NCBI RefSeq assembly: GCF_003626655.1
Contig: NZ_RBAN01000001.1
Span: 62,001-126,000, forward strand
Origin: Micromonospora costi
GTDB taxonomy: Bacteria > Actinomycetota > Actinomycetes > Mycobacteriales > Micromonosporaceae
Reading direction: 5' to 3'
Length of the DNA: 64,000 nt
The translations under genes were made by a program, and so were the position numbers. Shown piece by piece: positions 8,233-17,996 of the stretch. Positions within the stretch are counted from its first letter, which is position 1, and each line of letters starts with the position of its first letter. The notes beneath the pieces are model-generated. The model worked only from the letters and a program-made list of their open reading frames with translations, was not told the origin of the DNA and did not search any database.

Positions 8233-8927
8233 GCGACGGCCTCCGTGTAGGTCGGCGGGATCGGGACGCGCGCGGGTCGCAGCACCCGGGAGGTGCGCCA
8301 CCAGCTGGCGAAGCCCCAGACGCAGAACGCTCCGTAGACGAGGTACATGGCCGCCGACGGGTAGAAGCCGCCGTCGAGCAGCAGCGGGACGCCGACCGCG
8401 TCCACGGCGATCCAGACCAGCCAGAACTCGACCCAGCCGCGGGCCATGCCGTAGGTGGCGAGCAGGCTGCCGGTGAGGATCCACGCGTCGGGCAGCGGCC
8501 CCCAGGAGCCGAGGGCGGCGAGCAACGGGTACGCGGCGGCGGTGCCGAGCACGGCGGCGGCGAGCAGCGCCAGCCGCTCCCGGCCGGTGGCCCAGCGCGG
8601 CGCCACGGCGCCCCGGTCCGGCACCAGGCCGAGCCGGCGGGTACGCGACCAGCGCCACCAGCCGTAGACGCTGACCGTGAAGAAGAAGACCTGCCGGCCG
8701 GCCTGGCCGTACAGGTCGTGCGCCTGCGGCGTGGCGAAGGCCCCGCCGAGGAAGACGGTGAACAGCAGCGCGTTGCCGACCATGCCGACCGGCCAGGCCC
8801 AGACCAGCCGGCGCAGGCCCAGCAGCGCGGAGACCAGCCCGAAGACGTTGCCGACGATCTCCCGGACCAGTACGGGCGAGCCGGCGACGCTCACCTGCGC
8901 GTCGAGCAGCCAGTGCAGCGCGCCCAT
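8229..8927 (-). CDS. ribM: PnuC-family transporter in the rib operon, probable riboflavin transporter RibM
   Basis: A 232-residue, ~7-helix membrane protein of the PnuC family, with [26 protein letters not shown] near the N-terminus and the WxxW-type YGWWRW and SWWRTSR segments. PnuC proteins generally carry nicotinamide riboside. PnuC-like proteins in actinobacterial rib operons under FMN riboswitches (RibM of Streptomyces davaonensis, PnuX of Corynebacterium) transport riboflavin. The gene order ribE-ribM-ribBA-ribH seen here matches that case, so riboflavin is the preferred substrate; this is an inference from context. It overlaps ribE by one base (TGATG) and ribBA by four. Confidence 0.85.
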
Positions 8928-9631
8928 CAGGCCACCTCGCCGGTGGGCGCCGCGCCGTCCACCGCGTCGGACTCGGCGGGCCCGGGCGCCGCGACGCCGC
9001 GTGCCGGGTCGGCTCCGACGGCGGGCCCGGCGCCGGTGGCCCGGTCGCCGAGCAGCCGCTCGACGTACTTGGCCAGCACGTCCACCTCGAGGTTCACCGG
9101 GTCACCGACGCCGCGCCCGCCGAGGGTGGTGAGCTTCAGGGTGGTCGGGATGAGGCCCACCGCGAACCAGTCCGGCCCGACGCCGGCCACGGTCAGCGAC
9201 ACGCCGTCGACGGTGATCGAGCCCTTCTCCACCACGTACCGGGACAGGTGCGCGGGGAGCCGGAACCGCACCGTCTCCCACTGCGGCGCCGGCTCGCGGC
9301 CGAGCACCTCCCCCACCCCGTCGACGTGGCCCTGCACGAGGTGCCCCCCGAGGCGGCTGCCCAGCGTGGCGGCCCGCTCCAGGTTGACGCTGTCGCCCGG
9401 GCGCAGCGCGCCCAGCGCGGAGCGGCGCAGCGTCTCGCCCATGACGTCGGCGGTGAAGACCCCGCCGTCGACGTCCACGACGGTCAGGCAGACCCCGTTG
9501 ACGGCGATGGAGTCCCCGTGCCGGGCGTCGGCGGTGACCAGCGGCCCGCGGACGGCGACCAGCGCGGAGTCTCCCGCGGTGGCCGTCACCCGGACGACCT
9601 CACCCAACTCCTCGACGATGCCGGTGAACAT
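8927..9631 (-). CDS. ribE: Riboflavin synthase, alpha chain
   Basis: Dismutates two 6,7-dimethyl-8-ribityllumazine molecules to riboflavin and its pyrimidine precursor. The start [12 protein letters not shown] is diagnostic, and the two homologous lumazine-binding barrels are each marked by a GVCLTVV or GVSLTVAG motif (about residues 46 and 143). After residue ~195 there is an Ala/Gly/Asp-rich tail of about 40 residues without family counterpart. It follows ribD directly (one nucleotide between) and overlaps ribM by one base. Confidence 0.96.
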   Translation of the reverse strand: MFTGIVEELGEVVRVTATAGDSALVAVRGPLVTADARHGDSIAVNGVCLTVVDVDGGVFTADVMGETLRRSALGALRPGDSVNLERAATLGSRLGGHLVQGHVDGVGEVLGREPAPQWETVRFRLPAHLSRYVVEKGSITVDGVSLTVAGVGPDWFAVGLIPTTLKLTTLGGRGVGDPVNLEVDVLAKYVERLLGDRATGAGPAVGADPARGVAAPGPAESDAVDGAAPTGEVA

Positions 9632-9632
9632 G

Positions 9633-10694
9633 TCAGCCCTCCCTCTTACGGGGCAGCGCGGTGATCCGCAGATCCGGACCGATCTGCGTAACGTCGACGA
9701 ACTCCAGATCGATGGCCTCCGCGATGGTGGTCACACCCGCATCGACCACCGCCGTCGGCCCGGCGCCGAGCAGCCGGGGCGCCACGTAACCGACGATCTT
9801 GTCCACGAGGCCGGCGGCCAGGAACGCGCCGGCCAGCCGGGGGCCGCCCTCCAGCAGCACGGCCCGGACGCCGCGCTGGTGCAGCGCGGCGAGCAGCGCC
9901 GGCAGGTCCACCCGCCCGTCCGGGCCGGCGCCGACCTCGGCCGCGGTGGCGACCCAGGTGCGGGCCGCGCCGTCGCGGACGCGGGCCTCGGCGGGCGTAC
10001 GGCCGTCGCTGTCGACGACCACCCGCAGCGGCTGCCGGATGGCGAGGCTGCCGTCGCGCAGGTTGCGGGCGGTCAGCCGCGGGTCGTCGGCGAGCACGGT
10101 GCCCACCCCCACGACGACCGCGTCGACGGTGCCGCGCAGCGCGTGCACGTCGATCCGGGCCGCCTCGGAGGTGATCCACATGCTGGTGCCGTCGGCCGCC
10201 GCCGACCGGCCGTCGACCGTCGCCGCGTACTTCCAGATGACGTACGGCCAGCCCCGCCGCATCGAGGTCAGCCAGGCGATGTTGCCGGCCTCCGCCTCGG
10301 CGCCGCGTACGCCCAGATCGACCCGGACCCCGGCGGAGCGCAGGGTGGCCGCGCCTCCCGAGGCCACCGGGTTGGGGTCGGGCACGGCGATCACGACCCG
10401 GGCGACGCCGGCCTGGATGAGCGCGAGACTGCAGGGGCCGGTGCGGCCGGTGTGGTCGCAGGGTTCCAGAGTGACCACCGCGGTGCCGCCCCGAGCGCGC
10501 TCGCCAGCCTGCGCGAGCGCGACGATCTCGGCGTGGGGCCCGCCGGCGTACGCGTGGAAGCCCTCGCCGACGACCCGGCCCTCGGCGTCGAGCAGGACGC
10601 AGCCGACCACCGGGTTGGGGCTGGTGGTGCCCAGCCCCCGTGCCGCCAGTTCGATCGCGCGACGCATCGCCTCGTCGACGGAGACGCTCGCCAT
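9633..10694 (-). CDS. ribD: Bifunctional riboflavin deaminase/reductase
   Basis: Carries out deamination and side-chain reduction of the pyrimidine intermediate of riboflavin synthesis. Residues 1-~145 form the zinc deaminase domain: PHAEIVAL (His54, Glu56) and PCDHTGRTGPC (Cys79, Cys88). Residues ~146-353 form the NADPH-dependent reductase domain (KYAATVDGRSAAADG; LLEGGPRLAGAFL). The ATG at 10694 starts right at the deaminase helix (MASVSVDEAMRRAIELA). A reading upstream is open but lies over the riboswitch leader and has no family match. First gene of the rib operon, about 170 nt downstream of the FMN riboswitch. Confidence 0.96.
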   Translation of the reverse strand: MASVSVDEAMRRAIELAARGLGTTSPNPVVGCVLLDAEGRVVGEGFHAYAGGPHAEIVALAQAGERARGGTAVVTLEPCDHTGRTGPCSLALIQAGVARVVIAVPDPNPVASGGAATLRSAGVRVDLGVRGAEAEAGNIAWLTSMRRGWPYVIWKYAATVDGRSAAADGTSMWITSEAARIDVHALRGTVDAVVVGVGTVLADDPRLTARNLRDGSLAIRQPLRVVVDSDGRTPAEARVRDGAARTWVATAAEVGAGPDGRVDLPALLAALHQRGVRAVLLEGGPRLAGAFLAAGLVDKIVGYVAPRLLGAGPTAVVDAGVTTIAEAIDLEFVDVTQIGPDLRITALPRKREG

Positions 10695-10865
10695 CTCGCC
10701 GTGCCCTGCCCTCTCGCTCGCCGGTCGCGCGCGGGCGGGGCGGGAGGGTCGGCCGTGAGGCCGCGCATGCGGCGGCGGAGATGCGGGCACGACAGGGCCG
10801 CCCCGCAGGGCCGGGCACGACACGCCGATGTCGGCGGCCGGCACGACCCGTCCGTCCCGCGCGCT

Positions 10866-11022
10866 GTCTCCCATCCGGACTGTCTGGGCGCGGGTTGCCC
10901 CGCCCCCAACCGTCGGCCCCGGATTCTCACCAGGTCCACCGGGCGGCAGAGCCGACCGGGTCGCGGGCTGACCACGGACTGACCGTGGATCACCGCCGGT
11001 TCGGAATTACACCGAGTCCCGC
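10866..11022 (-). promoter_or_regulatory. FMN riboswitch (RFN element)
   Basis: On the minus strand the RFN consensus is clear: GGGACTCGGTGTAATTCC, then GAACCGGCGGTGA, a variable stem, CAGCCCGCGA, GGTGGACCTGGTGAGAATCC, GGGGCCGACGGTT and the closing CAGTCCGGATGGGAGA. It sits in the ribD leader and should switch off the rib genes, including ribM, when FMN is abundant. The ~170 nt between aptamer and ribD (10695-10865) are GC-rich and can fold; whether control is by termination or by hiding the ribosome binding site cannot be settled by eye. Confidence 0.93.
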
Positions 11023-11110
11023 CAGCGCGTGGTGGGTACACCGGAAGTCTTACACGCCCACCGGGGGGCGCCGCCACCGAGGCGAGCTACTTCACACCGC
11101 GTCGCGCCGG

Positions 11111-12067
11111 TCACGTCACGCCGCGCCGGCGGTCGACCGCCACGTACGACCCGGGCTGGCTCTTGGCCACCGTCTTCATCTCGCTGGCCACCGCGATGGC
11201 CTCGAGGGGGTTCGTGAAGCGTTTGTCGGCGTCGGAGAGCGACACCCCGATCGACAGGGTGACCAGGGCGGCGCGGCGGATGTTGCCCCGCCGGTCCTTC
11301 AGCTCGACGAAGCCGCGCTCCCGGTCGATCGGGTCGTAGAGCGTGTCAGCCGCCTTCTCGAAGTCCACCACGGCGCGGGAGGTCAGCGGCCGGACCTGGT
11401 CGGGCGAGCAGACGATCACGAAGTCGTCGCCGCCCACATGACCGAGGAAGGCCGGCGGCAGGCCGACCGAGACCACCGCCCGGTGCAGGCTGCGGGCCAG
11501 GGCGGAGATGAAGTCGTCGCCCCGGACGAACCCGTACCGGTCGTTGACGCTCTTGAACCGGTCGATGTCGATGTAGCCGACCGCGTAGTCGGCGCCGTTG
11601 CGGACGCGGTCGCTGATCTCCCGCCGGATCCGGCTGTTGCCGGGCAGGCCGGTCAGCGGGGAGACCTCGCGGAACTCCTTGTTGCGCCGCAGCGTGGAGC
11701 TGACCCGGGCGATCAGCTCGGCGGTGTCGAACGGCTTCACGAGGTAGTCGTCGGCGCCGGCGCTGAGGCCGTTGACCTTGTCGGACGTCATCCCCTTGGC
11801 GGTCAGCATGATCACCGGCAGGGCCGAGGTCATCGGGTCGGCCCGCAGCCGCCGGGTCAGCTCCAGACCGTCGATGCGCGGCATCATGAGGTCGACCACC
11901 GCCAGGTCGGGGCGCTGCTGCTCGATGACGTCCAGTGCCTCCTGGCCGTCGCTGGCGTGCAGCACCTCGAACCCGTGCAGGCGCAGGTTGAACTCGACGA
12001 AGCGGGCGATGTCCTCGTCGTCGTCGACGACGAGGATGATGTCGGGTCGCTCCTCCGCCGGATCCAC
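11111..12067 (-). CDS. Response regulator with GGDEF-type (diguanylate cyclase) domain
   Basis: Residues ~8-125 are a CheY-like receiver: the acidic pocket VVDDDEDIA, phospho-acceptor Asp in VVDLMMPRID, the Thr of MLTAKG and Lys of VKPF are intact. Residues ~135-310 are a GGDEF domain (SPLTGLPGNSRI, YIDIDRFKSVNDRYG, then GGDDF in the active site). GGDDF differs from the canonical GGDEF/GGEEF at the metal-binding acidic residue, and no RxxD inhibitory site precedes it. It may therefore be a weak, non-feedback-inhibited cyclase or a c-di-GMP-independent regulator. No histidine kinase is adjacent. It starts with GTG one nucleotide after rpe, suggesting co-transcription with rpe, and ends ~90 nt before the riboswitch. 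Confidence 0.88.
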   Translation of the reverse strand: MDPAEERPDIILVVDDDEDIARFVEFNLRLHGFEVLHASDGQEALDVIEQQRPDLAVVDLMMPRIDGLELTRRLRADPMTSALPVIMLTAKGMTSDKVNGLSAGADDYLVKPFDTAELIARVSSTLRRNKEFREVSPLTGLPGNSRIRREISDRVRNGADYAVGYIDIDRFKSVNDRYGFVRGDDFISALARSLHRAVVSVGLPPAFLGHVGGDDFVIVCSPDQVRPLTSRAVVDFEKAADTLYDPIDRERGFVELKDRRGNIRRAALVTLSIGVSLSDADKRFTNPLEAIAVASEMKTVAKSQPGSYVAVDRRRGVT

Positions 12068-12068
12068 G

Positions 12069-12749
12069 TCAGGCCCCGGGTGCGGCGCGTTCCGCGAGGG
12101 CCCGCAGCCGGCGCACCGCCTCGGCGGGGTCGGCCGCGCCGTAGACGGCGGTGCCGGCCACGAAGGCGTCCGCGCCCGCCGCGGATGCCTGCTCGATGGT
12201 GTCGGCCGCGATCCCGCCGTCGACCTCGATGCGCAGCTCCAGGTGGCCGGCCGCGACGTGCTGGCGGGCCGTACGGACCTTCTCCAGCAGCTGCGGGATG
12301 AACCGCTGCCCGCCGAACCCGGCCTTGATCGTCATGATCAGCAGGGTGTCGAAGCTGGGCAGCAGGTCCAGGTACGGCTCGATCGGCGTGTCCCGGTCGA
12401 TCGCGAGGCCCGCCTTGGCCCCGGCCGAGCGCAGGTCCTTGGCCAGTGCCACCGGGTCGTCACAGGCCTCGGCGTGGAACGTGACGTTGTACGCCCCGGC
12501 GTCGGCGTACCCGGGCGCCCAGCGCCGCGGGTCCTCGATCATCAGGTGCACGTCGAACGGGAGCTGGGTGGCCGCCCGCAGGCTCTGCACCACCGGCAGC
12601 CCGATGGTCAGGTTGGGCACGAAGTGGTTGTCCATCACGTCGACGTGCAACCAGTCCGCGGCGTTCTCGACGGCACGGACCTCATCGGCGAGGCGGGCGA
12701 AGTCGGCGGCGAGAATGCTCGGCGCGACGATCGGCGGCGGTACGGTCAC
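12069..12749 (-). CDS. rpe: Ribulose-phosphate 3-epimerase
   Basis: Interconverts ribulose 5-phosphate and xylulose 5-phosphate in the pentose phosphate pathway; a cytoplasmic TIM barrel. Family segments seen are [34 protein letters not shown] with the metal-binding His and Asp, [21 protein letters not shown] and [12 protein letters not shown]. The GTG at 12749 gives the standard 226-residue protein; a longer upstream reading would run across the intergenic region and the oppositely oriented lipoprotein gene. A link to ribulose-5-phosphate supply for the neighbouring rib genes is plausible. The ~240 nt upstream (12750-12989) separate it from the divergent lipoprotein gene and should hold both promoters. 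Confidence 0.96.
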   Translation of the reverse strand: MTVPPPIVAPSILAADFARLADEVRAVENAADWLHVDVMDNHFVPNLTIGLPVVQSLRAATQLPFDVHLMIEDPRRWAPGYADAGAYNVTFHAEACDDPVALAKDLRSAGAKAGLAIDRDTPIEPYLDLLPSFDTLLIMTIKAGFGGQRFIPQLLEKVRTARQHVAAGHLELRIEVDGGIAADTIEQASAAGADAFVAGTAVYGAADPAEAVRRLRALAERAAPGA

Positions 12750-12989
12750 CGGGCCAGTGTACGAACGACGCCACCACCGGCCGCACGGCACCATCCGGGA
12801 CGCGGCGTGACCCGGCGGTGACCGGTGGTGCAGAATGGGCCGCCCCGGTGGGCGTTCCGCGGCCCGGCGCCGTCGGCGACTGGCCGATCGGCGGGAAGCC
12901 GACCAGACTCCAACGGGGACGGTGACACCACGCCGGGGGCGACCGGCGGGGGGCGCTCGACGGTCACCAGTTTCCGGGAAGGGCGGACG

Positions 12990-13868
12990 ATGCGACGGTG
13001 GCTTGCGCTGGCGCTGGTCGGCGCGGCGGTGCTCCTGGCGGGCTGCCAACGCTCGCACGGGGCCGACGGTGACCTGGTCGACGACTGGCCGGCGATGCGG
13101 GCGCCGAAGCTGTTCGTGCCCGCCACCGACACCTGCCTGCCCCGGATCACCCCGGTCGTGCAGGCCAGCACCTACGAGACGGTGCCCTGCTCGCGCAGCC
13201 ACCTGGCCGAGGCGATCCACGTGGGCACCGTCGACGACGTCCCGGCCGGCCCCCGCCCCGAGCCCGGCTCCCCCGCGCTGCGCGGCGTCCGGGCCGAGTG
13301 CGACCAGCGGGCCCGGGAGGTGCTCGGCGGCGACTGGCACTCCGCCCGGCTCACCCTGAACATCGCGCTGCCCTCCACGCCCGCCTGGGCCGGTGGCGCG
13401 CGATGGTTCCGGTGCGACCTGAGCGAGACCGACAGCATCGACAACACCCGCCCGGTCAACCGGGTCGGCAGCCTGCGGGGCGCGATGATCGGCGACTCGC
13501 CGCTCATCCACCGCTGCTTCGACCCGAAGCTGATCGGCGACAACCTCAACTACATGGCGCCGGTGCTGTGCACCGAGCCGCACCGCGCCGAGTTCGTGGG
13601 CGTCTACACCGAGCGCGACATGAGCTGGGCGGCGTTCACGGCCGCGCAGGACCAGGTGCACCGGCGGTGCATGGCGCTGATCGCCGCCTTCGCGGCGGTG
13701 CCCGACAACGGCGACCTGGCGTACCGGGCGGGATCCATCTTCTACCCGCCGTCGCGGCGGGAGTGGGAGGAGGGCGACCGCGGGGTGCGCTGTTTCCTGT
13801 GGAGCGACGACCGGCCGCTGACCCGCTCCATGCGCGGGGTGGGGCCGCAGGGACTTCCGGCGATCTGA
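12990..13868 (+). CDS. Septum-formation-family lipoprotein, paralogue 1
   Basis: A 292-residue exported lipoprotein: signal peptide [18 protein letters not shown] ending in the lipobox Cys (LLAGC). The mature part has two repeats of a small Cys/His motif ([13 protein letters not shown] at about residue 72 and [14 protein letters not shown] at about residue 203), each close to conserved Trp/Arg/Phe segments ([21 protein letters not shown]). This is the pattern of the actinobacterial 'septum formation' domain (PF13845-like). The molecular function is unknown. It is one of the few plus-strand genes, 88 nt before a close paralogue. The ATG at 12990 was chosen because it starts the signal peptide; longer readings begin in non-coding DNA. 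Confidence 0.82.
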   Translation: MRRWLALALVGAAVLLAGCQRSHGADGDLVDDWPAMRAPKLFVPATDTCLPRITPVVQASTYETVPCSRSHLAEAIHVGTVDDVPAGPRPEPGSPALRGVRAECDQRAREVLGGDWHSARLTLNIALPSTPAWAGGARWFRCDLSETDSIDNTRPVNRVGSLRGAMIGDSPLIHRCFDPKLIGDNLNYMAPVLCTEPHRAEFVGVYTERDMSWAAFTAAQDQVHRRCMALIAAFAAVPDNGDLAYRAGSIFYPPSRREWEEGDRGVRCFLWSDDRPLTRSMRGVGPQGLPAI

Positions 13869-13956
13869 CCGGCCGTGCCGTATGCTCCTGCGCTTGTGGC
13901 GCAACCGGTCGACGATCGCCGGTGGGCGTGACCACGGTCGACGGGGAGGTCGTCGG

Positions 13957-14844
13957 ATGCGACGGTGGTGGACGGCGGTCGCCGTGGGCGCGGCGACGGT
14001 GCTGGGGCTCACCGGGTGCGCCCCGGCCGGGCTCGACACGGAACTCACCGACGACTGGCCGGCGTTCGCCGCGGCCGAGGCGTTCGTTCCCGACGCCGGT
14101 GTCTGCCACGCCGCCCTCCAGGACGTGGGCTACCTGAGCGCGTACAACCCGGTCGACTGCGGCCAGTCGCACCGCGCGGAGACCGTGCACGTGGGCACCC
14201 TCTCCGGCGCCGCCGCCCAGCGGAGCACGCCCCCGCCGTCCGGTTCCGCGGGGATGCGGGCCGCGCGGGCCGAGTGTGACCGGGCGGTGGACAAGGCCGT
14301 CGGCGCGAACTGGCGCTCGGGCCGCCTGGGTGTGGGGGTGGTCTTCCCCTCGCCGGCGGCGTGGACCGGCGGCGCGCGGTGGTTCCGGTGCGACGTGAGC
14401 GAGCTGCAGAGCCTCGACGACCCGGCCGTGCAGCTGCGGACGGGCAGCGTCCGCGGGGCGCTCACCGGAGACTCCGAGCTGGCGCACCGCTGCTTCGAGC
14501 CGAAGCTCGTCAAGGACGACATCGACGAGATGGTCCCGGCCTCCTGCACGGCCCGGCACCACGCCGAGTTCGTGGGCGTGTACCAGGCGCCGGACGTCAC
14601 CTACGCCCAGTTCACCGGCAGCACCCTCGCGACGCACAAGGCGTGCCGCAAGCTCATCGCGAAGTACACCAAGGTGCCGGACAACTCCGACCTGCAGTAC
14701 CGGGCGGGCACGATCTTCTACCACCCGTTCGAGCAGGAGTGGAAGGACGGCAACCGCGGCGTGCAGTGCTTCCTGTGGGTCAGCGACCGCGCGCTCACCC
14801 GCTCGCTGAAGGGCGCCGGCACGAAGGCTCTGCCCGTCCGGTGA
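13957..14844 (+). CDS. Septum-formation-family lipoprotein, paralogue 2
   Basis: A 295-residue tandem duplicate of the preceding gene, starting [18 protein letters not shown] with a lipobox (LTGC). It keeps the DDWPAF start of the mature protein, both Cys/His repeats ([27 protein letters not shown]) and the C-terminal [15 protein letters not shown] and GVQCFLW segments. A GGGGAGG ribosome binding site lies 8 nt upstream of the ATG. The pair are clearly related over their full length but well diverged, so this is not a recent duplication. It ends at a bidirectional hairpin facing rsmB. Probably an envelope protein connected to division or peptidoglycan; this is inferred from the family name only. 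Confidence 0.82.
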   Translation: MRRWWTAVAVGAATVLGLTGCAPAGLDTELTDDWPAFAAAEAFVPDAGVCHAALQDVGYLSAYNPVDCGQSHRAETVHVGTLSGAAAQRSTPPPSGSAGMRAARAECDRAVDKAVGANWRSGRLGVGVVFPSPAAWTGGARWFRCDVSELQSLDDPAVQLRTGSVRGALTGDSELAHRCFEPKLVKDDIDEMVPASCTARHHAEFVGVYQAPDVTYAQFTGSTLATHKACRKLIAKYTKVPDNSDLQYRAGTIFYHPFEQEWKDGNRGVQCFLWVSDRALTRSLKGAGTKALPVR

Positions 14845-14845
14845 C

Positions 14846-14876
14846 CCGCCGCCGTCGCGCCTGGCGACGGCGGCGG
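14846..14876. terminator. Bidirectional terminator between convergent genes
   Basis: A perfect 13-bp stem CCGCCGCCGTCGC/GCGACGGCGGCGG with a 5-nt loop lies in the 52-nt gap between the lipoprotein gene (plus) and rsmB (minus). Confidence 0.75.
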
Positions 14877-14896
14877 TGGCCGCCTCCGATCGGCGG

Positions 14897-16456
14897 TCAG
14901 CCGCGACGGAGGACGGCGAGGAACATCGCGTCGGTGCCGTGCCGGTGCGGCCACAACTGCACGGTCGGCCCCTCGCCGAGGCCCGGCATGCCTGCCGGCA
15001 GCAGCGGACGGGCGTCGACGAAGTCCACGGGCACACCGGAACGCCGCGCCGCCTCGGTCACCGTCACGTGCGTCTCCACCGTGTGCGGCGAGCAGGTGAC
15101 GTAGGCGACCAGGCCGCCGGGGCGTACCGCACGCAGCGCGGCGCCCAGCAGCTCCCGCTGCAACCGGGTCAGCGCGGCGAGGTCCGAGGGCTGCCGCCGC
15201 CAGCGGGACTCGGGTCGGCGACGCAGCGACCCCAGGCCGGTGCAGGGGGCGTCGACGAGCACCCGGTCGAAGTGCTCCTCCGGGAGCTTCGGGTCCTGCC
15301 CCACGGTGCGGCCGTCCGTGTTCAGGACGGTCACCGGCAGGCCCCGGGTGGCCTGAGCGACCAGGCGGGCCCGGTGCTCGGCCACCTCGACGGCCGTCAG
15401 CCGGGCGTCCCGCTGGGCCGCGAGGGCGCCGAGCAGCCCCGCCTTGCCGCCGGGCCCGGCGCACAGGTCGAGCCAGCGCCCGTCCGGGCCCTCCAGCGGC
15501 GCCGCCGCGAGCGCGGCCGCCACCAGCTGCGAACCCTCGTCCTGGACGTGGGCGCGGCCGTCGGCCACCGCCGGCAGGTCACCGGGCGCCCCGCCGGACA
15601 GGTACACGGCGTACGGGGAGAACGCCCCCGGCGCGCCGCCGACCTCGTCGGCCAGCTCGACCGCGTCGGCGAGGCCCGGACGCGCGCACAGGTGCACGGG
15701 CGGGCGTTCGTTGTCCTCGATGAGCAGCCGGGTGGTCTCGCCGAGGTCGCCGCCGAGCGCCTCGGCGAACGCCCGCACCACCCACTGCGGGTGGCTGTAG
15801 GCGAGCGACAGGTACCCGATCGGGTCGGTCTCCATGCTCGGTGCGAGCCGCTGCACCCAGGCGTCCACGTCCCGGCCGGCGACCTCGCGCAGCACGGCGT
15901 TGGCGAAGCCGGTGGCGCCCGGACCGACCGTGCGGACGAGGTCGACGGTCGAGGAGACGGCCGCGTGCGCGGGCACGCGGGTGTGCAGCAGCTGGTACGC
16001 CCCGAGCCGCAGCGCGTCGCGTACCGGCGGGTCGATCCGCTGCACCTCCCGGCCGGCGGCCGCGGTGAGGATCGCGTCCAGCGTGCCGAGGTGGCGCAGG
16101 GTGCCGTAGGTCAGCTCGGTGGCGAAGGCCGCGTCCCGGCCGACCAGCCCCTCCTCGCGCAGGATCGCCGGCAGCACCAGGTTGGCGAACGCGTCGTCGC
16201 GGTTCACGGCGGCGACCGCCTCGTAGGCGGCCTGCCGGGGGCGGTCCACGGCCGGCCGGCCACCGCGGCCGGCGCGCCGGTCGGCGCCCGAGCGCGCGGA
16301 CCAGCGGCCGCCCGCCATTGGCCGCCCGCCGCCGGGCCGCTCACTCCGCCCGCCCCACCGGCCCTCACGCGAGGTGGCGGGGCGCAGGTCGGACCGCTCG
16401 TCGGGCGAACCGTCACCGACGGGCGCGTCGTCGCGCGCCGGGCCGGCGGCGCTCAC
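14897..16456 (-). CDS. rsmB: 16S rRNA (cytosine-967 C5)-methyltransferase
   Basis: SAM-dependent RNA m5C methyltransferase. After a ~70-residue Arg/Gly-rich tail comes the NusB-like N-terminal domain ([23 protein letters not shown], about 73-200), then the Rossmann catalytic domain. SAM motif [12 protein letters not shown], the [15 protein letters not shown] motif IV and the catalytic Cys in [10 protein letters not shown] (motif VI) are all seen. At 519 residues it is longer than E. coli RsmB because of the basic tail. The GTG start overlaps the fmt stop (GTGA), and the def-fmt-rsmB order is the common bacterial arrangement linking initiator-tRNA formylation, deformylation and ribosome modification. 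Confidence 0.95.
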   Translation of the reverse strand: MSAAGPARDDAPVGDGSPDERSDLRPATSREGRWGGRSERPGGGRPMAGGRWSARSGADRRAGRGGRPAVDRPRQAAYEAVAAVNRDDAFANLVLPAILREEGLVGRDAAFATELTYGTLRHLGTLDAILTAAAGREVQRIDPPVRDALRLGAYQLLHTRVPAHAAVSSTVDLVRTVGPGATGFANAVLREVAGRDVDAWVQRLAPSMETDPIGYLSLAYSHPQWVVRAFAEALGGDLGETTRLLIEDNERPPVHLCARPGLADAVELADEVGGAPGAFSPYAVYLSGGAPGDLPAVADGRAHVQDEGSQLVAAALAAAPLEGPDGRWLDLCAGPGGKAGLLGALAAQRDARLTAVEVAEHRARLVAQATRGLPVTVLNTDGRTVGQDPKLPEEHFDRVLVDAPCTGLGSLRRRPESRWRRQPSDLAALTRLQRELLGAALRAVRPGGLVAYVTCSPHTVETHVTVTEAARRSGVPVDFVDARPLLPAGMPGLGEGPTVQLWPHRHGTDAMFLAVLRRG

Positions 16457-17379
16457 GCCAGCTCCTCACCGGCGGCGACCCGGGCGCCGCGCGCCCAGTC
16501 CGTCGCCGGCATGGCCCGCTTGCCGGCCGCCCGCACCTCGCCCAGCCGTACCGGGCCGGTGGCGGTGCCGGCGAGCACGCGGGACTTCTCCACCAGCAGC
16601 TCACCCGGCTTCAGGTCGGGGCCGTCGGGCACCGGGACGACCGGTCCGAGCTTCACCCGCTCGCCCCGGAAGGTGGTCCACGGGCCGGGCGCCGGGGTGC
16701 ACGCGCGGATCCGCCGGTCCACGGCGAACGCCGGGTCGGCCCAGCGCACCCGGGCGTCCTCCACGGTCAGCTTCGGCGCGAGGGACACCCCGTCGGCCGG
16801 CTGCGGCTCGGCCCGCGCGGTGCCGTCGGCGATCGCGTCGAGCACCGCCACCAGCAGGCCCGCACCGGAGGTGGCGAGCCGCTCCAGCAGGTCGCCGGAG
16901 GTGTCGGTGGGGCGGATCTCGTCGGTCAGGGTGCCGTAGACCGGGCCGGTGTCCAGGCCCTCCTCCAGCTGGAACACGCTGGCCCCGGTCAGCTCGTCGC
17001 CGTGCAGCACGGCGTGCTGCACGGGCGCCGCGCCGCGCCAGGCCGGCAGCAGCGAGAAGTGCAGGTTGACCCAGCCGTGCCGGGGGATCTCCAGCGCGGA
17101 CGGGGGCACCAGGGCCCCGTACGCGACGACGGGCACGCAGTCCGGGGCGAGCTCGCGAAGCCGGGCCAGGAACTCCGGCTCGCGCGGGCGGGCCGGGGTG
17201 AGCACCTCGACGCCGTGCTCGTCGGCCCACGCGCCGACCGGGGAGCGGGACAGGCCACGGCCCCGTCCGGCGGGCGCGTCCGGTCGCGTGACGACGGCGA
17301 CCAGCTCGTGCCCGGAGGCGGCCACGGCCGCGAGGGACGGGACGGCGACGGCCGGCGTACCGGCGAAGACCACACGCAT
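16453..17379 (-). CDS. fmt: Methionyl-tRNA formyltransferase
   Basis: Formylates the initiator Met-tRNA using 10-formyltetrahydrofolate. [18 protein letters not shown], the catalytic/formyl-binding segment [17 protein letters not shown] and [11 protein letters not shown] are diagnostic, and the C-terminal OB-like tRNA-binding domain (~206-308) is complete. I use the ATG at 17379. A GTG at 17391 would add MTAG and overlaps the def stop in a GTGA junction, so it may be the true, coupled start. Its stop overlaps the rsmB start. Confidence 0.96.
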   Translation of the reverse strand: MRVVFAGTPAVAVPSLAAVAASGHELVAVVTRPDAPAGRGRGLSRSPVGAWADEHGVEVLTPARPREPEFLARLRELAPDCVPVVAYGALVPPSALEIPRHGWVNLHFSLLPAWRGAAPVQHAVLHGDELTGASVFQLEEGLDTGPVYGTLTDEIRPTDTSGDLLERLATSGAGLLVAVLDAIADGTARAEPQPADGVSLAPKLTVEDARVRWADPAFAVDRRIRACTPAPGPWTTFRGERVKLGPVVPVPDGPDLKPGELLVEKSRVLAGTATGPVRLGEVRAAGKRAMPATDWARGARVAAGEELA

Positions 17380-17387
17380 GCCGGCCG

Positions 17388-17951
17388 TCACCCACCCAGG
17401 CCGAACGGGCTGCTGCCGGCGCCGTGCGGGTTGACCTTCACCACGGGCGGGGCGGCCGGGTCGTACCACTCCGCCTGGCGGATCGCCTTCATGGCCTCCT
17501 TGCGCCCGGCCGCGTCGAGCCGGTCGACGAACAGCACGCCGTCGAGGTGGTCGGTCTCGTGCTGCACGCAGCGGGCCATGAGGCCGGTGCCGACGATCTG
17601 CAGCGGATCCCCGTAGCCGTTGAAGCCCTTGGCCACGACGTTCTGCCGACGCTTGGTGTCGAAGTAGAGCCCGGGGATGGACAGGCAGCCCTCGGGGCCG
17701 TCCTGCTCCTCCTCGTCGGGAAACTCCAGCACCGGGTTGACGAGGTGACCGAGCACGTCGTCGACGTCGAACGTGAACACCCGCAGGCCCACCCCGAGCT
17801 GCGGCGCGGCCAGACCGGCGCCGCTCTGCTCGCGCATGGTGTCGGTCAGGTCGGCGATGAGCCGGCGCAGCTCGGCGTCGAAGTCGACCACCGGATCGGC
17901 CGGCGTGCGCAGCACCGGATCGCCGAACAGACGGATGGGCTGGACGGTCAC
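17388..17951 (-). CDS. def: Peptide deformylase
   Basis: Removes the N-formyl group from nascent proteins. All three metalloenzyme motifs are intact in this 187-residue protein: GAGLAAPQ (44-51), EGCLS (87-91, metal-binding Cys) and HETDH (131-135, metal-binding His residues and catalytic Glu). The 20 or so C-terminal residues ([13 protein letters not shown]) are a flexible tail often seen in actinobacterial type I enzymes. It is the first gene of def-fmt-rsmB; 45 nt separate it from the P450 gene upstream. Confidence 0.97.
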   Translation of the reverse strand: MTVQPIRLFGDPVLRTPADPVVDFDAELRRLIADLTDTMREQSGAGLAAPQLGVGLRVFTFDVDDVLGHLVNPVLEFPDEEEQDGPEGCLSIPGLYFDTKRRQNVVAKGFNGYGDPLQIVGTGLMARCVQHETDHLDGVLFVDRLDAAGRKEAMKAIRQAEWYDPAAPPVVKVNPHGAGSSPFGLGG

Positions 17952-17996
17952 GCGGGACGGCTCCTTCTGGGGTGGGACGATCGGGGCCGTACCAGT

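Noticed and set aside
10695..10874. N-terminal extension of ribD into the riboswitch leader
   Set aside because: The frame is open, but the sequence has no deaminase-family similarity and lies between the aptamer and the ATG at 10694.
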